Assembly (NCBI RefSeq): GCF_014854695.1
Contig: NZ_CP027557.1
Span: forward strand, 248,001 to 312,000
Direction: 5' to 3'
Length of the DNA: 64,000 nt
DNA from: Rhodococcus rhodochrous
Lineage (GTDB): Bacteria > Actinomycetota > Actinomycetes > Mycobacteriales > Mycobacteriaceae
The position numbers and the translations under genes are program-made. Below are positions 55,807 to 64,000 of the stretch, one piece after another. How positions within the stretch are numbered: position 1 is the stretch's first letter; each line of letters starts with the position of its first letter. The notes beneath the pieces are model-generated. The model saw only the letters and a list, made by a program, of their open reading frames with translations. It had not been told where the DNA came from and made no database searches.

Positions 55807-56030
55807 CGGCTTTCGTGATCGAGTACAACCGGAAGACTGCCGACCGGACGGTTACGTCATTCCCCGGCGTCGAGGGACGACGTGCTGCTATGCGTCGGCG
55901 TCTCGAGCTCGAGAAGTCTCGAACGGACAAAGATGTGGAGATTGTTTCGCTGGTGAGCGACTCCCTCGAGACGCTTCGTCGCACGCACTCCAGGTACTTT
56001 CAGGGCCGGGAACTGGCTGCAAACGCCTGA
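55803..56030 (+). CDS. Small protein coupled to RelA/SpoT-domain gene (candidate antitoxin)
   Basis: This 75-residue basic/acidic mixed protein begins MTAFVIEYNRKTADRTVTSF (beta-strand-like), then a charged helix RRAAMRRRLELEKSRTDKD and EIVSLVSDSLETLRRTHSRYF. GTG at 55803 overlaps the toxin stop, so synthesis is coupled to it. It has no known domain that I recognise. Small partner size, overlap and island location fit a neutralising antitoxin. It ends 7 bases before the right-hand tRNA repeat. Confidence 0.78.
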   Translation: MTAFVIEYNRKTADRTVTSFPGVEGRRAAMRRRLELEKSRTDKDVEIVSLVSDSLETLRRTHSRYFQGRELAANA

Positions 56031-56037
56031 CAGGCCA

Positions 56038-56102
56038 GGGTTCGATCCCTTCGGGCACACAGACCAAACCCTCATCGATCCTGTCGGTGAGGGTTTTCTC
56101 GT
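56038..56102 (+). repeat. Right copy of tRNA-Arg 3'-end/terminator repeat
   Basis: A T-arm-like AGGGTTCGATCCCT, then TCGGGCACACAG and a degenerate terminator. No 5' tRNA half precedes it; those bases are inside the small coding gene, so it is a tRNA 3' fragment. Confidence 0.7.
56066..56096. terminator. Terminator after the islet
   Basis: Stem 56066-56077 with 56085-56096 (one T-G pair), then T and CTCG. It is the diverged copy of the tRNA-Arg terminator and can also end the convergent F420-type gene. Confidence 0.6.
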
Positions 56103-56128
56103 TCGAGGATTGCTGTTTCCGGTTGCGC

Positions 56129-57022
56129 TCACGTGAGCTTCGTGATGATCCTCTCGGCGAAGTCCTCGATCGGCGCGCGGTACTGCTCGGCGGTGCCGAG
56201 GAGGTGATCGTGGTCGCCCGAGTGGGTGGCCTCCCAGTTCGCCCACGGCGAGACCATGACGCCGGTGATGCCGATCTTCTCCGCCCGTCGGTACAGCTCC
56301 ACGGACGGCTCGTCGCGCAGGCCGACGATGAAGTCGAAGGGCTCGTTCTCGCGTCCGTACTCGCGGCGGTAGCCGTTGATGCGATCGATCCACTGCTCGG
56401 CGACGTCGATCGTGTAGGCGGTGCCGACCCAGCCGTCGCAATAGCGCGCGGCACGTCGGAGCGCCGGTCCGGATTCACCACCGCACAGGATCGGCACCGG
56501 GCTCGGTGGGTGGGGTTCGATGGTCATCTCGGGGATGTCGTAGTACTCGCCTCGGAACGAGACCCATCCGCCCTTCCACAGTTCGCGGAGCGCCCGGATC
56601 ATCTCGTTCAGCCGGGGTCCGCGGTTGTCGAAGTCCTGGCCGAGCAGTTCGAACTCCTCGCGCATCCATCCCGCGGACAGTCCGATGGAGACGCGACCAC
56701 CGGCGATCGTGGCGGCGGTGCCCACCTGCTTGGCGACCTCGAGGATCGGCCGGGACGGCGCGATGTAGACGTTGTTGCCGAAGTGCAGGTTCTTCGTCAC
56801 GGCGGCCATCGCACCGATGAGCACCCAGGCGTCGGGCCATTCGGTCTCCGGCGACCAGAACGGCTTGCCGCTCTCGTGCCCGGGATAGACGGTCTTCATC
56901 TCCTTCGGGTAGATCAGATGGTCCGAGACGAGCAGGCCGTGGAATCCGGCGTCGTCGAGCATGCGGGCGACGGCCGGCATCTCCGCGGTCTTCATGAATG
57001 CTGTCCCGCTCCAGAACTTCAC
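56129..57022 (-). CDS. LLM-class F420-dependent oxidoreductase
   Basis: The 297-residue luciferase-like TIM barrel has KFWSGTAFMKT, GLLVSDHLIYP, LHFGNNVYIAPSRPILEVAKQ, RVSIGLSAGWMREEFELLG and PVPILCGGES (cofactor phosphate/isoprenoid region), matching the F420-dependent group more than FMN enzymes. The substrate is unknown; in mycobacteria related genes lie in steroid or lipid degradation regions. GTG at 57022 follows GGAGG. It is divergent from the two acyl-CoA dehydrogenase genes. Confidence 0.86.
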   Translation of the reverse strand: MKFWSGTAFMKTAEMPAVARMLDDAGFHGLLVSDHLIYPKEMKTVYPGHESGKPFWSPETEWPDAWVLIGAMAAVTKNLHFGNNVYIAPSRPILEVAKQVGTAATIAGGRVSIGLSAGWMREEFELLGQDFDNRGPRLNEMIRALRELWKGGWVSFRGEYYDIPEMTIEPHPPSPVPILCGGESGPALRRAARYCDGWVGTAYTIDVAEQWIDRINGYRREYGRENEPFDFIVGLRDEPSVELYRRAEKIGITGVMVSPWANWEATHSGDHDHLLGTAEQYRAPIEDFAERIITKLT

Positions 57023-57082
57023 TCGAATGTCCTCCGAAGTTTCGATGCTCGCCGACGTGCAAGAGTGATGTTTACATTCTCA

Positions 57083-57095
57083 AGAACAAGGTTCT
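57083..57095. promoter_or_regulatory. AGAAC-AAG-GTTCT inverted repeat
   Basis: A perfect 5-bp inverted repeat with a three-base centre upstream of the F420-type gene. It resembles a KstR-type box (AAC-nn-GTT), but the spacer is one base longer, so it is only KstR-like. Confidence 0.35.
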
Positions 57096-57153
57096 ACCAG
57101 AGTGTGTGACCGCAGTCACGAGGTGAAACGCCACCGTTCCGGTTCGTGCGCTA

Positions 57154-57191
57154 CGAGTGAACGTTCCGTCTACGTTTCGAGTGGACGCTCC
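57154..57191. promoter_or_regulatory. Tandem operator-like repeats
   Basis: CGAGTGAACGTTCC (57154-57167) and CGAGTGGACGCTCC (57178-57191) match at 12 of 14 positions, 24 bases apart. Each contains an inverted repeat (GAACGTTC; GTGGA-CGC-TCCAC). They lie in the 350-base gap between the F420-type gene and the dehydrogenases and look like regulator sites. Confidence 0.45.
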
Positions 57192-57265
57192 ACCCGGAGT
57201 CGGGGACTCGATCGATCGCCTCCCCGGTCGGAGATCCTGCCGGTACCACAGGTGAAATCCGTCTA

Positions 57266-57295
57266 TTGACGAGCCCGCTGGGGCGGAAGTAGATT
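57266..57295 (+). promoter_or_regulatory. Sigma-70-type promoter of the acyl-CoA dehydrogenase pair
   Basis: TTGACG (57266-57271), 18-base spacer, TAGATT (57290-57295). It predicts a leader of roughly 70 bases before the ATG at 57373. Confidence 0.55.
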
Positions 57296-57372
57296 TCGTA
57301 CCACTCTCGAAAAGTTAACGACAATTCGCACGACGGTCCGGCAACGGCGGTCGCGCTCTGCGGGGAGAAGAC

Positions 57373-58605
57373 ATGGAACTTGCGTGGTCAGAGGCCGACG
57401 CCGCCTTCAGAGACGAGGTGCGATCGTTTCTCGAGGAGAAGCTGACGCCCGAACTGCGGCGGGCCGGCCGACTCGCGACGAGCGTGTACTCCGACCACGA
57501 GGCGAGCATGGAGTGGCAGCGCATCCTCCATGAGCGTGGTTGGGCGGCGCCGGCCTGGCCGGTCGAGTACGGCGGATGCGACTGGACGCAGACGCAGCAC
57601 TACATCTTCAGCCGCGAGTCGATCCTCGCGGGCGCCCCGAACCTGTCGCCGATGGGCATCCGCATGGTCGCGCACGCGATCGTCGCCTACGGCACCGAGG
57701 AGCAGAAGAGCTACTTCCTGCCCCGGATCCTCACGGGCGAGGTCTTCTTCTGTCAGGGTTACTCCGAGCCCGAGGCCGGCTCCGACCTCGCGTCGCTCAG
57801 CATGGCGGCGGTCGACGACGGCGACGACCTGATCGTCACCGGCAGCAAGATCTGGACCACGCACGCCACCGAGGCGAACTGGATGTTCGCGCTCGTGCGC
57901 ACGTCGAAGACCGGCCGCAAGCAGCAGGGCATCACCTTCCTGCTCATCGACATGACCTCGCCCGGCATCGAGATCCGCCCTCTGGTCATGACGTCCGGTG
58001 AGGAAGTGCAGAACCAGGTCTTCTTCGACGGTGTGCGTGTCCCGAAGAAGAACGTCCTCGGGAAGATCGACGACGGCTGGACCGTCGCGAAATACCTGCT
58101 CGTCTTCGAACGTGGGGGAGCGGCGGCAGCGCCGGCCCTGCAGGTCATGGCTGAGCGGATCGCCGAGGCGGCCGCCGAACAGCCCGGTCCGTCGGGTGGC
58201 AGGCTCATCGACGATCCGGCGTTCTCCGCCAAGCTCGCCGAGGCGCGTATCCGCACCGAAGTGCTCGAGATCCTCGAATACCGCACTCTCGCAGCGCTGT
58301 CCGCGGGCAAGAACCCCGGTCCTGCATCGTCGATGCTCAAGATCCTGGGCACCGAACTCAGCCAGACGATCACCCAGCTGACCCTCGAGGCAGCCGGTCC
58401 ACGCGGTCGGGTCTACCAGCCGCACATCACCGCGCCCGGTGGTCCGGTGGCCGACTACGTGCCGCCCGCCGACGGTTACGTCAGCGGTGAGGAGTGGCAG
58501 GCCGTCGCGCCGCTGCGTTACTTCAACGACCGTGCCGGGTCGATCTACGCCGGCAGCAACGAGATCCAGCGAAATATTCTCGCCAAAGCAGCATTGGGGC
58601 TCTGA
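57373..58605 (+). CDS. Acyl-CoA dehydrogenase, subunit 1
   Basis: The 410-residue FadE-type flavoprotein has an N-terminal helical domain (EADAAFRDEVRSFL), ARG-type substrate/FAD strands (FFCQGYSEPEAGSDLASL, KIWTTHA) and a C-terminal domain with IYAGSNEIQRNILAKAALGL, the FAD-contacting end. ATG at 57373 has a GGGGAG site. The stop overlaps the start of a second dehydrogenase by one base, the arrangement seen for heteromeric (alpha2beta2) dehydrogenases in steroid side-chain and ring degradation. Which acyl-CoA is used cannot be read from the sequence. Confidence 0.9.
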   Translation: MELAWSEADAAFRDEVRSFLEEKLTPELRRAGRLATSVYSDHEASMEWQRILHERGWAAPAWPVEYGGCDWTQTQHYIFSRESILAGAPNLSPMGIRMVAHAIVAYGTEEQKSYFLPRILTGEVFFCQGYSEPEAGSDLASLSMAAVDDGDDLIVTGSKIWTTHATEANWMFALVRTSKTGRKQQGITFLLIDMTSPGIEIRPLVMTSGEEVQNQVFFDGVRVPKKNVLGKIDDGWTVAKYLLVFERGGAAAAPALQVMAERIAEAAAEQPGPSGGRLIDDPAFSAKLAEARIRTEVLEILEYRTLAALSAGKNPGPASSMLKILGTELSQTITQLTLEAAGPRGRVYQPHITAPGGPVADYVPPADGYVSGEEWQAVAPLRYFNDRAGSIYAGSNEIQRNILAKAALGL

Positions 58606-59753
58606 TGGACTTCGGTTTGAGCAAGGAGCAGGAGCTCCTTCGTGATTCGGTCACCAAGTTCCTCGCCGGTCGCTACGACCTGGCGCAAAGCCGGAAGGTC
58701 GCGACCATCGGCGATGGTTGGCAACCGGAGGTGTGGCGGGCATTCGCCGAGGATCTCGGAATCCTCGGAGCCACGCTTCCGGAAGAGGTGGGGGGGATGG
58801 GCGGCGGACCGGTCGAATTGATGGTGGTGTCCGAGGCACTCGGGCACGCACTCGTCATCGAACCGTACGTCGACACGGTCGTCCTCGGGGGCGGGCTGCT
58901 CGGTCGTGCAGGGGTCGATCGAGCCCGGTCCGTCCTCGAGGCGATCGCTGCCGGTGAAGCCGTCACGGCGTTCGCCGCGACCGAACCCACCTCCGGATAC
59001 GTCTTCCACGACGTGTCCACCACCGCGCGTCGCGAGGGCGACGAGTGGGTCGTCGACGGTGAGAAGATCGTCGTCACCAGCGCTCCGCTCGCGACGCACC
59101 TGCTCGTCACCGCCCGCACGTCGGGCGAGCGCACCGACACCGACGGCATCTCGCTGTTCCTCGTCGACTTCGACCCCGCGAACCCACCGGCCGGCGTGGA
59201 GATCCACTCCTACCGCACGATCGACGACCGACGCGCTTCCGACATCGTCTTCTCGGGTCTGCGACTGCCCGCCGACTCGCTGCTCGGCGAGGAGGGCAGC
59301 GCATGGCCGTCCGTCTCGCGCGGCGTCGACGAGGCGACCGCCGCCGTGTCCTCCGAAGCCGTGGGTCTGATGCGCAAGGTGCTCGCCGACACCGTCGAGT
59401 ACGCCAAGCAGCGCCAGCAGTTCGGTCAGCCCATCGGCAGCTTCCAGGCGCTCCAGCACCGCATGGTCGATATGTACATGGAGGTCGAGCAGGCGGTGTC
59501 CGCCGCCTACCTGGCCGTTCTTCATCTCGACAGCGACGACGCCACGCGGGCACGCGCGGTCTCGGCCGCGAAGGCGACGATCAGCCGTGCGGCACGCTTC
59601 GTCGGCCAGAACGCCGTCCAACTCCACGGCGGCATGGGTATGACGGAGGAGCTCGCCGTCGGGCACTACTTCAAGCGACTGACCGCGATCGAGTACGAGT
59701 TCGGCACCGCCGAACAGCACGTCGCCAGGTACGCCCAGCTCACGAAGGGCTGA
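58605..59753 (+). CDS. Acyl-CoA dehydrogenase, subunit 2
   Basis: The 382-residue paralogue of its neighbour has MDFGLSKEQELLRDSVTKFL, LGATLPEEVGGMGGGPVE, FAATEPTSGY, GEKIVVTSA, YAKQRQQFGQPIGSFQALQH and QLHGGMGMTEELAVGHYFKR. The ATG overlaps the preceding stop (TGATG). Sequence-divergent tandem pairs like this usually form one heterotetramer in which the two subunits share the FAD sites; that is inferred from family precedent. Regulation is probably from the shared promoter at 57266. Confidence 0.9.
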   Translation: MDFGLSKEQELLRDSVTKFLAGRYDLAQSRKVATIGDGWQPEVWRAFAEDLGILGATLPEEVGGMGGGPVELMVVSEALGHALVIEPYVDTVVLGGGLLGRAGVDRARSVLEAIAAGEAVTAFAATEPTSGYVFHDVSTTARREGDEWVVDGEKIVVTSAPLATHLLVTARTSGERTDTDGISLFLVDFDPANPPAGVEIHSYRTIDDRRASDIVFSGLRLPADSLLGEEGSAWPSVSRGVDEATAAVSSEAVGLMRKVLADTVEYAKQRQQFGQPIGSFQALQHRMVDMYMEVEQAVSAAYLAVLHLDSDDATRARAVSAAKATISRAARFVGQNAVQLHGGMGMTEELAVGHYFKRLTAIEYEFGTAEQHVARYAQLTKG

Positions 59754-59783
59754 TCGGATCGGTGCCAGGGCCGGTGCGGGGGA

Positions 59784-60233
59784 TCACCCCTGCGCCGGCC
59801 CTACATCCGTTTCCGGCGGAGCCGACAGAGCATCCTCCACGCGCGTCGCGGCGACGACGGGATCCTCGTGCTCCCACACCCGCACCACCGTCCAGCCCGC
59901 GGCCTGCAGACGCGCGTCGGTGTCCCGGTCGCGCTGCACGTTGGCGGCGAGCTTGGCCGCCCACCACTCGGCGTTGTTCTTCGGGAACGTCGCGTGCTGC
60001 GGGCAGCTGTGCCAGAAGCATCCGTCCACGTAGACCGCGACCCGACGACGAGGGAAGACGAGGTCGGCCCGGCGTCGCATACCCGGCAGAGGAGCGCGGT
60101 CGACGAAGAACCGCCGCCCCCGGCGATGCAGTTCCTTACGTAACGCCACTTCGGGAACGGTGTCGCGTCGGCGTTGCCGGCTCATCCGCGCACTCGTACG
60201 CGGATCCGTCCCGGGCCGATCCGACGACACCAT
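59784..60233 (-). CDS. Very-short-patch-repair (Vsr)-like DNA endonuclease
   Basis: This 149-residue protein is collinear with Vsr: MSRQRRRDTVPEVALRKELH, RFFVDRAPLPGMRRRADLVF (catalytic Asp), VAVYVDGCFWHSCPQH (metal/His site), FPKNNAEWWAAKLAANVQRD and GWTVVRVWEHE. Vsr nicks at T:G mismatches formed by deamination of 5-methylcytosine, and some relatives act as true restriction nucleases. ATG at 60233 lies 11 bases after the methyltransferase stop, so the genes form one operon. A shorter start at the internal methionine before SRQRRRDT is possible. Confidence 0.9.
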   Translation of the reverse strand: MVSSDRPGTDPRTSARMSRQRRRDTVPEVALRKELHRRGRRFFVDRAPLPGMRRRADLVFPRRRVAVYVDGCFWHSCPQHATFPKNNAEWWAAKLAANVQRDRDTDARLQAAGWTVVRVWEHEDPVVAATRVEDALSAPPETDVGPAQG

Positions 60234-60244
60234 CACAGTGGCTT

Positions 60245-61408
60245 TCAGGCCGCCACTCGCGGAAAGCCACCCATGCGTTCGAGGTGGTTCTCGACGTCCT
60301 CGAGGAATCCGGGCAGGAAGCGCAGGTTGCCGGAGCGTGCGCGTCGGAGGAATCCTGCCGTTGCCCGCGCCGACAGCAGACGGGCGTCGAGGAGGAAACC
60401 GCCGAGGTCCTCGTAGGGAGCCTGGACGGGCCACTGCGACTCGTGCACGCGGAACGCCTGTCCGCGGGCACCCCACGCGGCGGTCGGCCACGTGTCGCCC
60501 GGAAGCAGCGGGGTCTCGTGGTCGGAGCTGTATGCGATGGGGTTGTTCAGACGGTGGCCCACCCACGACGCCATCCGCACGCTGACCGCATTGCCGACCA
60601 GACGCCACCGGTGTCCGGCACGGACGCCGGGCGCCTCGACGGCAGGAGCCGTCCAATCGGCGTCGAAGCCTTGGAGCCTCTCCGCGTCGGTCAGGCCGGG
60701 GGTGACGATCTCACCGGACGGCAGTCGCACGGCCGGAGGGCTGGCGATACCGAGCGTCGAACCGCCCTTGAGCGTGGGCACGGCGTTGACTGCCCATCCG
60801 AGACCGCGCACACCCTCGGTCCAGTAGAAGCCGCAGGGGAACAGATCGGGATTGCCCTCCATGGGCATGCCGGCGTCCTGGCCGAACAACACCGTGCGGG
60901 GATCGTCGGTACGAGAGGCGACCATCAGGACGCGGTGCCGACGCTGGGGGAGACCGAAGGCGCGGGCATCGACGACGCGGTAGGCCCACATGTAGCCGAG
61001 CTCCTCGAGGGCGTCGGTGATGTGGCGCATCGCTGCACCCCGGCCGAGCTGCAGCATGAAGGGAACGTTCTCGACGACGAGCCAGCGCGGGCCGTTCTTA
61101 CGCTTCACGAGACGGAACACTTCGTCCACGAGTCCGGACTTCGAACCCGTGATGCCGGCCGTGCGTCCGGCCTGAGAGAGGTCCTGGCACGGGAAGCCTG
61201 CGGCGACCAGTTCCGTATCGCGGGGGAGAGAGCGGAGACGCGTGACGTCCGGATGGAGCGGAACGTCGGGGAAGCGCGTACGTAGTACTGCCTGAGCACC
61301 CGGCTCGATCTCGCAGAGGAGTTCGGTGTTCCACCCGTGTCGCCCGAGTCCGAGCTCCAGACCGCCGATACCGGCGAACAACCCCACCATGTTCCCCGTC
61401 GACGTCAC
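60245..61408 (-). CDS. DNA (cytosine-5) methyltransferase
   Basis: The 387-residue m5C methyltransferase has its motifs in order: I VGLFAGIGGLELG, IV GFPCQDLSQAG with the catalytic Cys, VI VVENVP, VIII QRRHRV, X RLVGNAVSVRM, with a variable target-recognition region (about 175-260). A C-terminal extension of ~80 residues follows motif X. GTG at 61408 is the first start; the ATG before VGLFAG gives six residues fewer. The recognition sequence is unknown. It is followed by the Vsr gene, with no separate restriction enzyme gene in the window; the rRNA operon begins divergently on the other side. Confidence 0.93.
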   Translation of the reverse strand: MTSTGNMVGLFAGIGGLELGLGRHGWNTELLCEIEPGAQAVLRTRFPDVPLHPDVTRLRSLPRDTELVAAGFPCQDLSQAGRTAGITGSKSGLVDEVFRLVKRKNGPRWLVVENVPFMLQLGRGAAMRHITDALEELGYMWAYRVVDARAFGLPQRRHRVLMVASRTDDPRTVLFGQDAGMPMEGNPDLFPCGFYWTEGVRGLGWAVNAVPTLKGGSTLGIASPPAVRLPSGEIVTPGLTDAERLQGFDADWTAPAVEAPGVRAGHRWRLVGNAVSVRMASWVGHRLNNPIAYSSDHETPLLPGDTWPTAAWGARGQAFRVHESQWPVQAPYEDLGGFLLDARLLSARATAGFLRRARSGNLRFLPGFLEDVENHLERMGGFPRVAA

Positions 61409-61667
61409 GGCACCCTTCCTCGCTCAGCTCAACGGTGAACGTTACTCGAGAAGTAGGACGATCCGTGAGCGGACGCGACGAGCACCACGATGGAGGGGTC
61501 GTCCTACCCCTCCCGTGAGGGGCTCCATGCTACCGAAACCGCCCTTGACCTGGCGATTTGGTGTTCTCGGAGATGTTCGCGTAACTTATTCCAGGTCAGA
61601 GCGACACGGACACCGACCCGGGCCGAGAGGAACGGGACAACGAGGTTGGACGAAGGCGCCTGCGAAT

Positions 61668-61695
61668 TTGATGGCCACGAACCTTCTGGTAAGGT
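61668..61695 (+). promoter_or_regulatory. rRNA operon promoter, upstream copy
   Basis: TTGATG (61668-61673), 16-base spacer, TAAGGT (61690-61695), about 330 bases before 16S rRNA. The stretch 61409-61667 holds no gene; a weaker pair TTGGTG/TAACTT at 61558-61563 and 61582-61587 may be another promoter. Confidence 0.5.
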
Positions 61696-61730
61696 TTCGA
61701 GCCGCCCCTGGTTCCGAAAACCACACGGAC

Positions 61731-61759
61731 TTGCGTTCGTGAGGATGAGGAAGTAGGCT
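61731..61759 (+). promoter_or_regulatory. rRNA operon promoter, downstream copy
   Basis: TTGCGT (61731-61736), 17-base spacer, TAGGCT (61754-61759). It is the best-spaced promoter before the rRNA genes. Confidence 0.6.
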
Positions 61760-61815
61760 GGAACAGTTGCCTCAGAGCGGGTCGGACGTCAGTCCGGAGC
61801 GTGATGATGTGCGCG

Positions 61816-61840
61816 TGTTCTTTGAGAACTCAACAGTGTG
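61816..61840 (+). promoter_or_regulatory. Pre-rRNA leader antitermination/processing box
   Basis: A boxA-like TGTTCTTTGAGAACT followed by CAACAGTGTG, repeated before 23S rRNA at 63809. The same leader has hairpins at 61857-61871 (CCAAAT/ATTTGG) and around 61875-61900. Confidence 0.6.
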
Positions 61841-62028
61841 CCGATGAATGTCAGTGCCAAATAATATTTGGTGCGACCACTTCACTTTTTGTGGGTGGTT
61901 GTTGCTGGACATCGCATTCTTCCGTCTGCGGTGGTCCAGTGTTTTATAGCTAGTTTGAGTTTGTATGCTAGTGATTTGACTCGATGTCTTTGACTGATTA
62001 CCTCGCTTCGGTGGGGAATCTTGAGTCT

Positions 62029-63847
<1,819 letters not shown>

Positions 63848-64000
63848 TTGTAAGTGTTTATGAGCGTACGGTGGATGCCTTGGCACCAGGAGCCGATGAA
63901 GGACGTGGGAGGCTGCGATATGCCTCGGGGAGCTGTCAACCGAGCTGTGATCCGAGGATTTCCGAATGGGGAAACCCAGCACGAGTGATGTCGTGTTACC
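63848..64000 (+). rRNA. rrl: 23S ribosomal RNA, 5' part (continues beyond window)
   Basis: The sequence from TTGTAAGTG onward carries the conserved GGTGGATGCCTTGGCA, GCCGATGAAGGACGTG and TTTCCGAATGGGGAAACCC blocks of 23S domain I. The 5' end is approximate; the 3' end is outside the window. Confidence 0.95.

Noticed and set aside
57083..57095. A KstR (cholesterol regulator) box
   Set aside because: The half-sites fit but the spacer is three bases rather than two, so it is reported only as an inverted repeat.

Overview
The window is high-GC actinobacterial chromosome, almost certainly Rhodococcus or a close mycolic-acid-containing relative. The evidence is the mycolate condensase/carboxylase pair (Pks13 and AccD4), the complete arabinogalactan assembly set (DprE1/DprE2, AftA, two Emb proteins, RmlA/B/C, GlfT1/GlfT2, Wzm/Wzt), the proteasome activator Bpa, F420-type chemistry and an actinobacterial 16S rRNA. 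Species cannot be assigned by eye.

Layout. 1-4.5 kb: the end of pks13, then accD4 and a TetR regulator. 4.6-22.3 kb: embB and embC, aftA, dprE2 and dprE1, and a GtrA-type flippase. Between embC and aftA lie accessory genes: a FAD/Fe-S dehydrogenase, a four-gene operon that looks like type VII secretion substrates, and a DoxX-like protein. 22.3-30.2 kb: a DUF559 gene flanked by related 49-bp palindromes, then rmlC-rmlA, rmlB, glfT2, a GT-C glycosyltransferase and wzm. 30.4-40.3 kb: an M20 amidohydrolase, a UPF0126 channel-like protein, a hybrid histidine kinase with its own receiver and ANTAR output, an acyl-CoA ligase, and a molybdopterin oxidoreductase without its Fe-S cysteines plus a small partner. 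40.3-45.6 kb: glfT1, wzt, bpa, a lysine-less class-V aminotransferase homologue, a quinone oxidoreductase and a MarR regulator, in the neighbourhood known from M. tuberculosis Rv3777-Rv3782. 45.7-54.5 kb: tRNA-Ser, a metallo-hydrolase, a flavodoxin, a GAF regulator divergent from a flavin monooxygenase, a secreted mycolyltransferase-like esterase, a secreted 5'-nucleotidase-like protein and hisC2. 54.6-56.1 kb: tRNA-Ser and tRNA-Arg followed by a 1.2-kb islet carrying a RelA/SpoT-domain toxin candidate and a small partner, bounded by a repeat of the tRNA 3' end. 56.1-61.4 kb: an F420-type oxidoreductase, two acyl-CoA dehydrogenases, a Vsr-like endonuclease and a cytosine-5 DNA methyltransferase. 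61.4-64 kb: the rRNA promoter region, 16S rRNA, spacer and the start of 23S rRNA.

How the genes work together. RmlA/B/C make dTDP-rhamnose for the linker, GlfT1 and GlfT2 build galactan, Wzm/Wzt are the predicted exporter, DprE1/E2 make decaprenyl-phosphoryl-arabinose, AftA and the Emb proteins add arabinan, and Pks13/AccD4 supply the mycolates attached to it. Many of these genes have a TANNNT -10 element 6-8 bases before the start codon, with no ribosome-binding site, which points to leaderless mRNAs. wzm and wzt, about 12 kb apart, share nearly the same promoter/start-site sequence containing a CGGGWCCCG palindrome.

The least explained parts are the tRNA-Arg islet, the kinase-receiver-ANTAR fusion with its leader ORF, the secretion-like operon, the lysine-free desulfurase homologue, the Fe-S-less molybdoenzyme and the palindrome-flanked DUF559 gene. 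All functions are inferred from reading the sequence; no database search was run.
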